The notes under the pieces: generated by a model | What the model saw: only the letters and a program-made list of their open reading frames with translations | What the model was told of the DNA's origin: nothing | The model's database searches: none | Position numbers and translations under genes: made by a program | Assembly (NCBI GenBank): GCA_030638985.1 | Contig: DAOWDO010000021.1 | Location: forward strand, 1-12,657 | Source: Dehalococcoidia bacterium | GTDB lineage: Bacteria > Chloroflexota > Dehalococcoidia > Dehalococcoidales > DAOWLH01 | Length of the DNA stretch: 12,657 bases | Direction of reading: 5' to 3' | Shown: positions 1 to 6,376 of the stretch, one piece after another | Numbering within the stretch: the first letter of the stretch is position 1 | Layout of the letters: each line of letters opens with the position of its first letter

Positions 1-204
1 AATGTTGAAGACTATGAAGGGGGTGACATCTCCCTTCAATTTGTTTTCAACGAGTCCAGGCTGAGCGGGGTATCCGCCCTTATCAACCAGCGGGTATACG
101 GTATCGACGCCGACCTGACCAATCGCCCGACACCACGAATGATTGACGGACTGGAACTGCTGGCTAAGCTGATACACCCGGAGATATTCGGCCCGGTAGA
201 GTAG
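1..204 (+). CDS. ABC transporter substrate-binding protein, C-terminal end (partial)
   Basis: An open frame enters from the left edge in frame 1 and ends at TAG 202-204, giving the last 67 residues of a protein whose start lies outside the window. The tail reads TNRPTPRMIDGLELLAKLIH and then PEIFGPVE, which resembles the usual C-terminal helix of BtuF/FepB/TroA-type periplasmic binding proteins (R-P-[ST]-P-R-hydrophobic-x-[DE]-G-[LI]-E-x-L-A-x-hydrophobic-[HL]-P). Such proteins capture a corrinoid, haem or iron chelate outside the membrane and deliver it to a FecCD-type permease. The next two genes are exactly such a permease and its ATPase, which supports the assignment. The substrate cannot be inferred. 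Only the end of the second lobe is visible, so no signal peptide or ligand residues can be checked. Confidence 0.75.
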   Translation, partial: NVEDYEGGDISLQFVFNESRLSGVSALINQRVYGIDADLTNRPTPRMIDGLELLAKLIHPEIFGPVE

Positions 205-210
205 CCAGCT

Positions 211-246
211 TGATGGGGAACAGGGTATTAGCCCTGTTCCCCATCA
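211..246 (+). repeat. Perfect 15-bp inverted repeat (hairpin) between binding-protein and permease genes
   Basis: Arms 211-225 (TGATGGGGAACAGGG) and 232-246 (CCCTGTTCCCCATCA) are perfectly complementary around a 6-nt loop, TATTAG. In RNA this is a strong GC-rich stem beginning 6 nt after the upstream stop codon. It is followed by an A-rich run (ATAACAAAAATAAAC), not by Ts, so it is not a standard intrinsic terminator. It may stabilise the 3' end of the binding-protein message, causing more binding protein than permease to be made, as is common in ABC import operons; this role is inferred. Confidence 0.8.
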
Positions 247-277
247 TAACAAAAATAAACAGCGATAGATTTCAACC

Positions 278-1369
278 ATGCCACCAAAACAGGCTCGAAC
301 AGCGCCGGACAGCAGGCGGAGGAACCAGGCCGTATACCCCCGCTGGAGAAAGCGTATCTATGCCATCCTGGGGCTTGTGGCTCTGTTACTGCTGGTGATA
401 TCCTTTGCCACCACCGTCGGCAGTGTGGACATTCCCTTTTCGACCACGTCCAGCATCCTGATTTCCAAGCTGCCTTTCATTGACATCACACCGACATGGA
501 CAGATGCCATGGAGACCATTGTTCTTGAGATACGCTTGCCCAGAGTTCTCCTGGCCGGACTGGTTGGCGCTGCGCTGTCAATAGCCGGCGCTACCTACCA
601 GGGGCTGTTTCGCAATCCTCTGGCCGACCCATACCTCATCGGTGTGGCTCAGGGCGCAGCCCTGGGGGCTGTTATCGGTTTCCTTTTACCCGTTAGCCTG
701 CTCGGAACGTCCATCGGTCTTATCCCGGTACTGGCCTTTGCCGGAGCGCTTCTTAGCATCGCCGTCGTCTATAGCCTGGCCCGGGTGGGCCGAACCATGC
801 CGCTAACCACCCTTATCCTGGCAGGGGTGGCGCTGGGAGCTCTTCTCGGAGCCATCGTTGCTTATCTGGCTCTCACCAGCGGCCAGATGGTGCGTAGCAT
901 TCTGTTCTGGCTTACCGGCAGCTTTTCCTTAAGCCAGTGGTCAGAGGTATGGATTGTTCTGCCAATTATTATCATCGGGGCGGCCGTAATCCTTCTCTTC
1001 GCCCGCTCGCTCAACATAATGCAGTTTGACGAAGAGCAGGCACAGCAACTGGGAGTCAACGTGGAAAGACTCAAGATCATCCTGCTGATAGCGGCCACGC
1101 TGGTTACCGCTGCCGCCGTCTCCTTTGTCGGTATCATCGGTTTCGTCGGCATTATCGTGCCCCACGCCGTACGCTTAATCTGGGGGCCCGACCACCGCTT
1201 TCTACTACCACTGTCCATACTCAGCGGCGCCATTTTCCTCATTCTGGCCGACGTCTTGGCACGCACGATGGCAGCACCCTCTGAGATACCGATAGGGGTA
1301 ATCACTGCTATCTTCGGAGCACCATTCTTCCTTTTTCTGCTACGCCGCCGGGCAAAAATGCTTTTTTAA
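278..1369 (+). CDS. FecCD/BtuC-family ABC transporter permease
   Basis: This is a 363-residue inner-membrane permease of the type that imports cobalamin, haem or ferric siderophores as a homodimer. A basic, probably cytoplasmic N-terminus (residues 1-27) precedes the first membrane helix at about 28-46. The family signature is at 86-122: RLPRVLLAGLVGAALSIAGA, then the GLFRNPLADPYLIG segment. Residues 252-266 (EEQAQQLGVNVERLK) match the cytoplasmic region that contacts the ATPase. GFVGIIVPH (288-296) and the closing IFGAPFFLFLLRRR (345-358) are also typical. Length fits the family (about 330-360). ATG 278 is the only reasonable start before the first helix; the Shine-Dalgarno match upstream is poor. 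The gene lies 8 nt before its ATPase gene. Substrate is unknown; corrinoid is attractive given the acs genes nearby, but iron or haem is equally compatible. Confidence 0.93.
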   Translation: MPPKQARTAPDSRRRNQAVYPRWRKRIYAILGLVALLLLVISFATTVGSVDIPFSTTSSILISKLPFIDITPTWTDAMETIVLEIRLPRVLLAGLVGAALSIAGATYQGLFRNPLADPYLIGVAQGAALGAVIGFLLPVSLLGTSIGLIPVLAFAGALLSIAVVYSLARVGRTMPLTTLILAGVALGALLGAIVAYLALTSGQMVRSILFWLTGSFSLSQWSEVWIVLPIIIIGAAVILLFARSLNIMQFDEEQAQQLGVNVERLKIILLIAATLVTAAAVSFVGIIGFVGIIVPHAVRLIWGPDHRFLLPLSILSGAIFLILADVLARTMAAPSEIPIGVITAIFGAPFFLFLLRRRAKMLF

Positions 1370-1377
1370 AGAGAAAA

Positions 1378-2187
1378 ATGATTAAACTCAGGTTACAGGA
1401 TGTTACCCTCGGTTACGGGCAAAGCGTGGTCGTGGAAGGTATTACGCTGGAGGCAAACCCCGGCCAGATGCTGGGGCTTGTCGGGCCCAACGGCTGCGGC
1501 AAGTCAACCATCATTAAAGCGCTGAGCTATGTCCTTGCGCCCCGTTCAGGCAAAGTGTTCCTGGATGGACGAGATATATCCCGGATACCGAGGCGAGAAC
1601 TGGCTCGTTTGCTCGGTGTTATTCCCCAGATGCCGCTGCTGCCCAGTGCTTTCACTGCCTTTGAGATAGTGCTTATGGGCCGAAATCCCCACCTGGGGCT
1701 ATTCCAGTATGAAGGACGCAAGGACATGGAAATTGCCTGGCAGGCCATGGAAAACACCTCGACTCAGCATCTGTCCCAGCGAAGGATAAGTGAGCTCTCC
1801 GGCGGAGAAATCCAGGGCGTCGTCATTGCCCGTGTCCTGGCCCAGCAAACACAGGCCGTCCTCCTGGATGAACCGACGGCCAACCTGGATATTAACCGTC
1901 AGATTGAAATCCTGGATTTAATCAAGGGCCTTTGCCTCGGTAAAGGCCTTACCGTTGTTATCGCCCTGCACGATCTGAATCTGGCGGCACAATATTGTAA
2001 CCGGCTGGCACTGATAAACGAGGGGAGAATCTATGCCGAGGGTAGTCCGGAAGATGTTATCACCGCCGACAACATCCGGCAGGTATACGGCGCCGGAAGT
2101 TACATCGACCGCCACCCGCTGAGCGGACTGCCAGTGGTATTGCCGGTTGCCGGAGACAGCAATATTAAACAGGTTGATTCCGATTAA
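1378..2187 (+). CDS. FecE/BtuD-type ABC transporter ATP-binding protein
   Basis: This 269-residue cytoplasmic ATPase powers the adjacent permease. All nucleotide-binding elements are present: Walker A GPNGCGKST (36-44), Q-loop Gln84 (VIPQMP), signature LSGGE (140-144), Walker B AVLLDEPT (160-167, catalytic Glu165), D-loop ANLD (168-171) and switch His198 (ALHDLN). The segment VLMGRNPHLGLF (98-109) is typical of the iron-chelate/B12 ATPases. One oddity is that the signature continues as EIQGVVIAR where the family normally has ERQRVxIAR, so two conserved polar or basic positions are replaced. ATG 1378 follows the permease TAA after 8 nt. The gene converges with the thioredoxin gene, only 11 nt away, and no intrinsic terminator is visible between them. 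The last ~20 residues after the core are variable in the family. Confidence 0.94.
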   Translation: MIKLRLQDVTLGYGQSVVVEGITLEANPGQMLGLVGPNGCGKSTIIKALSYVLAPRSGKVFLDGRDISRIPRRELARLLGVIPQMPLLPSAFTAFEIVLMGRNPHLGLFQYEGRKDMEIAWQAMENTSTQHLSQRRISELSGGEIQGVVIARVLAQQTQAVLLDEPTANLDINRQIEILDLIKGLCLGKGLTVVIALHDLNLAAQYCNRLALINEGRIYAEGSPEDVITADNIRQVYGAGSYIDRHPLSGLPVVLPVAGDSNIKQVDSD

Positions 2188-2198
2188 ATCTGATACAG

Positions 2199-2516
2199 CT
2201 AGAGAAGGTTGTCTACTTTTGGCTGCAGCGCTGACTCCGGTAAGGCGCCGATAACCGTGTCCACTACCTCTCCATTCTTGAAGAACATCATCGTCGGTAT
2301 CGACATGATATGATATCTAACAGCCGTTTTGGAGTTTTCATCAACATTCAGTTTGCAGAACTTTACCCTGCCCTTGTACTTCTCGGATAGGCTCTCCACA
2401 ACCGGCGCTACCATGCGGCAGGGGCCACACCAGGGCGCCCACATATCTACCACCACCGGCTGGCTGGATTTAATAACTTCTTCCTCAAAAGTTCCATCGG
2501 TGACAACCAGGGTCAT
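2199..2516 (-). CDS. trxA: Thioredoxin
   Basis: A single-domain thioredoxin of 105 residues, the usual length. It would reduce protein disulfides in the cytoplasm using electrons from a thioredoxin reductase, which is not in the window. The active site WCGPC is at 29-33 (Cys30 and Cys33), the buried Asp24 precedes it, and the cis-proline is Pro74 in SIPT. There is no signal peptide. Start ATG 2514-2516 is supported by AAGGAG 9 nt upstream (2526-2531 on the plus strand). The gene appears to be monocistronic, convergent with the ABC ATPase gene and divergent from the glm operon. An extra Cys54 (VKFCKLNVD) is at a position where some thioredoxins carry a hydrophobic residue or cysteine. Confidence 0.97.
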   Translation of the reverse strand: MTLVVTDGTFEEEVIKSSQPVVVDMWAPWCGPCRMVAPVVESLSEKYKGRVKFCKLNVDENSKTAVRYHIMSIPTMMFFKNGEVVDTVIGALPESALQPKVDNLL

Positions 2517-2556
2517 TATAACGGTCTCCTTCCAGGTTCTTAATTACCACCTCTAT

Positions 2557-2584
2557 GGTATAGCTTTACCCCTTTTTGTGTCAA
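2557..2584 (-). promoter_or_regulatory. Predicted sigma-70-type promoter of trxA
   Basis: On the minus strand TTGACA (plus coordinates 2579-2584) is followed after 16 nt by TATACC (2557-2562). The -35 is a perfect consensus match and the -10 matches four of six positions. A start about 7 nt downstream would give a leader of roughly 35 nt carrying the AAGGAG site. Prediction from sequence only. Confidence 0.5.
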
Positions 2585-2622
2585 TAAAGGTTACAGTGTT
2601 ACTAACCTAGCTAACATTTTCG

Positions 2623-2651
2623 TTGACAGCTGTCCCCAAAAAGATTAAAAT
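2623..2651 (+). promoter_or_regulatory. Near-consensus promoter of the glm operon, predicted leaderless transcript
   Basis: TTGACA (2623-2628), a 17-nt spacer and TAAAAT (2646-2651) make a strong vegetative promoter match. Transcription would begin near 2658, only about 3 nt before the GTG at 2661. No Shine-Dalgarno sequence lies between the -10 box and the start codon, which fits leaderless or very short-leader translation. It lies back to back with the trxA promoter; the two -35 boxes are 38 nt apart. Confidence 0.6.
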
Positions 2652-2660
2652 CGAGTCACT

Positions 2661-3965
2661 GTGCGGATGTTTGGCACTTCCGGCATAAGAGCCGTTGTGG
2701 ACAACTGGCTAATCCAGCTGGCACTAAAGGTCGGACTGGCAGTTGGACAGCTCCACGGAAGCGTCATCGTTGGCTGCGATACCCGAACCTCTTCCGGCGC
2801 CATGAAGCAGGCAGTAACTGCCGGGCTGCTGGCAGCCGGGGCCAGGAGCTTTGATGCCGGCGTGCTGCCGACACCAACACTCGCCATGGCCACTACAGAA
2901 TTTGACGCCGGGGTCATGATCACCGCCTCCCATAACCCCCCGGAGTACAACGGCATCAAACTGCTCAATCCGGATGGCTCCGCTTTCAGTCCCAACCAGC
3001 AGCACCAGATAGAAGAGATGGTGCTAAACGATTCTCTGGCAACGTCCTCATGGGATAGGTGGCAGTCCCCTGGTGCCTATCACGATGCCATTGACCACCA
3101 TATAAAGAGCATCTTGGCCAGCTTTCCCGGTGAGTTCAAGCTCAGGGTGGCGCTGGACTGCGGCGGCGGAGCCGCCTCGGTAATCACCCCACGCCTGCTT
3201 GAGAAGATGGGCTGTGAGGTACTGGCCCTTAACTGTACCCCCAACGGCTTTTTCCCCCGCCCTGCCGAGCCGACCGAAGCCAACCTGGCCGACCTGATGA
3301 AGGTGACAACTGAGTCTGGCGCCGATGTAGGCATTGCCCACGACGGTGATGCCGACCGGTTGATGGCCGTGGATGACCGGGGAAGATTCATCCCCGGGGA
3401 TAAACTGCTGGTACTTCTAGCCCGAGAGATGGGTGCCCGGCAGGTGGTCACCACCCTAGATGCCTCTATGGCCATTGATGAGGCCGGCTTTATAGTAACC
3501 AGGACCGGCGTCGGTGATAACCATGTCAGTGAAGAGCTAAAAAGGGGCGGTGATTTTGGCGGAGAGCCATCGGGAAGCTGGATTTTCCCCAAGAATTCAC
3601 TGTGCCCCGATGGCATCTACGCCGCCGCCCAGCTGGTCTCTCTGGCCAGCAGATATAAACTGTCCCGTTTGGTTGACTCGTTACCGGCTTACCCGATGCT
3701 TAGAGGTAATGTCGCTGCTGATGGAATGGCAATGCCCGAACTGGAGCACAGGCTGGCAGCCTGTATGAAACCGGTATCAACCAGCAGGATGGACGGCATC
3801 AGGCTGAGCATGGACGGCGGCTGGCTTCTCATCAGGGCCTCCGGGACTGAACCCAAGATACGGATCACCGCTGAAGCAAAGACCGAGGCACTGGCACACC
3901 AGTACTATGAAAACGGCGTCAGGCTGATAAAGGAGTCAAGCAGCCAACCCAGGGAGGTCAGGTGA
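2661..3965 (+). CDS. glmM: Phosphoglucosamine mutase / phosphohexomutase
   Basis: This 434-residue enzyme belongs to the alpha-D-phosphohexomutase superfamily and interconverts sugar-6-phosphate and sugar-1-phosphate. The four hallmark elements are present: N-terminal FGTSGIR (4-10), the phosphoserine loop ITASHNPPEYNG (87-98, catalytic Ser90), the metal loop DGDADR (228-233), and the sugar-binding GGEPSG (300-305). The phosphate-binding RASGTEPKIR (392-401) completes the fourth domain. Placement immediately before two GlmU-like genes and glmS argues for glucosamine-6-P as substrate; phosphomannomutase or phosphoglucomutase activity cannot be excluded from motifs. GTG 2661 is preferred because MRMFGTSG matches family N-termini; ATG 2667 is the alternative. 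The stop overlaps the next start by 4 nt (GTGA), implying translational coupling. Confidence 0.88.
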   Translation: MRMFGTSGIRAVVDNWLIQLALKVGLAVGQLHGSVIVGCDTRTSSGAMKQAVTAGLLAAGARSFDAGVLPTPTLAMATTEFDAGVMITASHNPPEYNGIKLLNPDGSAFSPNQQHQIEEMVLNDSLATSSWDRWQSPGAYHDAIDHHIKSILASFPGEFKLRVALDCGGGAASVITPRLLEKMGCEVLALNCTPNGFFPRPAEPTEANLADLMKVTTESGADVGIAHDGDADRLMAVDDRGRFIPGDKLLVLLAREMGARQVVTTLDASMAIDEAGFIVTRTGVGDNHVSEELKRGGDFGGEPSGSWIFPKNSLCPDGIYAAAQLVSLASRYKLSRLVDSLPAYPMLRGNVAADGMAMPELEHRLAACMKPVSTSRMDGIRLSMDGGWLLIRASGTEPKIRITAEAKTEALAHQYYENGVRLIKESSSQPREVR

Positions 3966-5164
3966 AGGCGATTATTCTTGCAGCCGGGGAGGGCAGCCGC
4001 ATGCGCCCCCTAACCTATACCCGACCCAAGGTCATGCTGCCCATCGCCAACAAGCCCATACTGGAGCATCTGCTCATGGCGGCTGCCCGAGCTGGTATCT
4101 CGGAATTCATCCTCGTCGTCGGCTACCACGATGAACAGGTACGCGACTATTTCGGCAATGGCGAACGGTGGCAGCTAAAAATAGACTACCTGACCCAGAG
4201 AAAGCGACGGGGCACGGCTGACGCCATCAGGAGAGTAAGGGCTTCAATTGACGGTAAATTCCTGGTAATGAATGGTGACATCATTACCAGCAGTGAAGAC
4301 ATAATCAACCTGACCAACCGCAGCGATAATGCTATCGGGGTAAAGGATGTGGATGACGTTAGCGGCCTGGGAGTGGTCGAGGTACGTGGTGGGCAGATAA
4401 CTCAGATTTATGAAAAAACTGTGCGGCCACCTTCGAACATCGCCAATACCGGACTCTATCTGCTAACGCCGGATATCTTTGATGCCATCGCCAGGACACC
4501 GAAATCACCACGGGGAGAGTATGAGATTACCGATTCCCTGAGGCTGATGATAGAGATGGGACAGCGCATCGCCCCTCAGGAAATCAGCTACTGGCTTGAC
4601 TTTAGCTATCCGTGGGATCTGCTGTCCGCCAACGAAACCCTGATGGCCGGCATCGAAGCACGAACTCTGGGCAAGATCGAGGATAATGTATTCATCAAGG
4701 AGCCTGTCGCCATCGGTGAGGATACAATACTGAGGTCAGGCTGCTACATAACCGGCCCGGTGGTAATCGGCCGGGGCTGTGACATCGGCCCCAACTGCTA
4801 CATCAGGCCGTACACCGCCATTGGCGATGACTGCCACCTTGGCGCCGCTGTTGAGGTAAAGAGCTCCATAATAATGAGGGGCACCAAAATACCGCACCAC
4901 AACTACATCGGCGACAGCATCATCGGAGAGAACTGCAACTTCGGCTCGGGCACTAAAATCGCCAACCTCAGGCTGGACAAAAAGAATATATCGGTAGCCG
5001 GTATGGATACCAAAAAACGCAAACTTGGGGCTATAATAGGAGACGGTGTTGAGACCGGAATAAACGCCAGCATCAATGTCGGCACTATAATTGGCAATAA
5101 CACCGCCATTGGACCGGGCGCCGTAGTCAGTGGTATCATCGCACCGGGCTCAAGGGTATTCTAG
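3962..5164 (+). CDS. glmU: Bifunctional sugar-1-phosphate nucleotidyltransferase / acetyltransferase (GlmU-like, archaeal type)
   Basis: A 400-residue protein with an N-terminal nucleotidyltransferase domain (about 1-230) and a C-terminal left-handed beta-helix (about 240-400). The first carries LAAGEGSRMRP (6-16), Lys23 in the RPK motif, MNGD (103-106) and WLDFSYPWDLL (211-221). The helix holds many hexapeptide repeats and the PHHNYIGDS motif (311-319), matching the catalytic-His region of GlmU acetyltransferases (His312 by alignment with the GHLTYLGD region of E. coli GlmU), followed by NFGSGTKIANLR. It can therefore acetylate glucosamine-1-P and attach UMP to give UDP-GlcNAc; related archaeal proteins use several sugars and nucleotides. 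GTG start overlaps the glmM stop; GGGAGG lies 4 nt upstream. Shorter than the 450-residue E. coli enzyme, as in archaeal forms. Confidence 0.88.
   Translation: MKAIILAAGEGSRMRPLTYTRPKVMLPIANKPILEHLLMAAARAGISEFILVVGYHDEQVRDYFGNGERWQLKIDYLTQRKRRGTADAIRRVRASIDGKFLVMNGDIITSSEDIINLTNRSDNAIGVKDVDDVSGLGVVEVRGGQITQIYEKTVRPPSNIANTGLYLLTPDIFDAIARTPKSPRGEYEITDSLRLMIEMGQRIAPQEISYWLDFSYPWDLLSANETLMAGIEARTLGKIEDNVFIKEPVAIGEDTILRSGCYITGPVVIGRGCDIGPNCYIRPYTAIGDDCHLGAAVEVKSSIIMRGTKIPHHNYIGDSIIGENCNFGSGTKIANLRLDKKNISVAGMDTKKRKLGAIIGDGVETGINASINVGTIIGNNTAIGPGAVVSGIIAPGSRVF
4741..4782 (+). repeat. Direct repeat copy 1 shared by the two nucleotidyltransferase genes
   Basis: These 42 nt are repeated at 5961-6002 with one mismatch (4751 versus 5971), including a 31-nt perfect match from 4752. 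The segment encodes CYI-T/A-GPVVIGRGC at the start of the beta-helix of both paralogues. Flanking DNA of the two genes is far more diverged. Confidence 0.85.
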
Positions 5165-5175
5165 AGGAGTAGCTT

Positions 5176-6369
5176 ATGAAACAGGCAGTCATTCTAGCAG
5201 CCGGAGAGGGAAGGCGGCTCAGACCGTTTACAGTCAATAAACCTAAGGCGATGATTAGTATCGCCGGAGCTCCCATCCTGCAATACGTAGTTGAGTCGCT
5301 GGCACAGAATGGCATACGCGACATCGTGCTGGTTGTCGGCTACCGAAAGGAACAGATTTTCGACTGCATGGGCTCCGGAGAGCAGTTTGGGGTTGACATA
5401 AAGTATGTGACACAGGAGAGGCAACTGGGCACCACCCATGCTCTTTCAAAGGCTAAAGCGGCGGTTAACGATGAATTTCTAGTTCTACCAGGCGACAAAC
5501 TGATTGAAGCCGACACCATTGCCCAGATTGCCGCCGCCAGACCGGAAGCAATACTGGTTAAAAAAATGGAGGATCCATTCAGAAGCGCCGTGGTCACCAT
5601 CGAAAATGGTATGATTAAGGAAGCAACGCGCCCGGAGAGACGTGTTTCTACCCAGAGCAGGGAGCCCGGCATCCAAATCGTTAATACCGGCATATATTGC
5701 TTAAGCAGGGCCATCCTTGATTACCTTAAGGACGAGCCAAGCATTCCAGCCGCCCTCAACAGTGTAATAGCCGACGGAGGCAAGATCCGTGCTCTGGAAA
5801 CAGCCAGCACCTGGCTTGATGTTGTCTACCCCTGGGACATACTGAGCCTTAACGGAGCCGTTCTGCGCCGGGTACAAGGCCAACTTGGCGGCATCATCGA
5901 GACCGGGGTAACCATAAAGGGCCTGGTTTCGGTGGACGAAAATACGATAATAAAGTCAAACTGCTACATAGCCGGCCCGGTGGTAATCGGCCGGGGCTGT
6001 GAAATAGGCCCCAATGTTTGCATCCTGCCGGCCACCAGTATCGGTGACAACGTGGTTATTGCACCCTTTACCGAGGTGGAGAACAGCGTCATCGGCAGCG
6101 ATGTCAGCGTTGGCCCTGGCTCCATAATACAGGACTCGGTCATTGATAAAGGTTGTGCCATAACCGGTCACCTTTCCGCCATCAGCGGTGAGACCGAGAT
6201 AAAGATTGACGGATACCACCGGGTGAAAGTAGGGGCCATGCTGGGTGAGGGCTGTAGCCTTGGCAGCAATGTGGTCGCCATGCCCGGAGTCATCGCCGGC
6301 AACTACACACAGGTCAAGGCGCTTAAGCTAATCAGCGGACAGACGCCAGACCGGAGCCTGGTGGTCTAG
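5176..6369 (+). CDS. GlmU-like sugar-1-phosphate nucleotidyltransferase paralogue lacking the acetyltransferase motif
   Basis: This 397-residue paralogue of the preceding gene has the same two-domain plan. The nucleotidyltransferase half looks intact: LAAGEGRRLRP (7-17), NKPKAM (21-26), LPGD (104-107), NTGIY (170-174) and WLDVVYPWDIL (213-223). The beta-helix is retained, but the acetyltransferase site is not. An ungapped alignment starting at EVENSV (300-305) puts Pro314 (in VGPGSIIQD) opposite the catalytic His312 of the first copy, and the GSGTKIAN segment is replaced by an unrelated sequence. It is probably a nucleotidyltransferase only, for GlcNAc-1-P, glucose-1-P or another sugar, with the helix serving assembly or regulation. 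AGGAG 6 nt before ATG 5176 overlaps the upstream stop region. It ends 7 nt before glmS. Confidence 0.87.
   Translation: MKQAVILAAGEGRRLRPFTVNKPKAMISIAGAPILQYVVESLAQNGIRDIVLVVGYRKEQIFDCMGSGEQFGVDIKYVTQERQLGTTHALSKAKAAVNDEFLVLPGDKLIEADTIAQIAAARPEAILVKKMEDPFRSAVVTIENGMIKEATRPERRVSTQSREPGIQIVNTGIYCLSRAILDYLKDEPSIPAALNSVIADGGKIRALETASTWLDVVYPWDILSLNGAVLRRVQGQLGGIIETGVTIKGLVSVDENTIIKSNCYIAGPVVIGRGCEIGPNVCILPATSIGDNVVIAPFTEVENSVIGSDVSVGPGSIIQDSVIDKGCAITGHLSAISGETEIKIDGYHRVKVGAMLGEGCSLGSNVVAMPGVIAGNYTQVKALKLISGQTPDRSLVV
5961..6002 (+). repeat. Direct repeat copy 2 shared by the two nucleotidyltransferase genes
   Basis: This is the second copy of the 42-nt segment at 4741-4782 (41 of 42 identical), 1,220 nt downstream in the paralogous gene and in the same reading frame. 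Confidence 0.85.
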
Positions 6370-6376
6370 CAGAGTC

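Noticed and set aside
205..277. Cobalamin riboswitch or intrinsic terminator ahead of the permease gene
   Set aside because: Only 73 nt are available, no B12-box-like sequence is present, and the hairpin lacks a following T-tract.
3080..3616. 178-codon minus-strand open frame inside glmM
   Set aside because: It is a shadow of the mutase metal-binding domain region and is low-complexity, rich in Ser, Pro and Ala.
6362..6376. glmS ribozyme upstream of glmS
   Set aside because: Only 7 nt separate the upstream stop from the glmS start, so there is no room for the roughly 150-nt or larger ribozyme.
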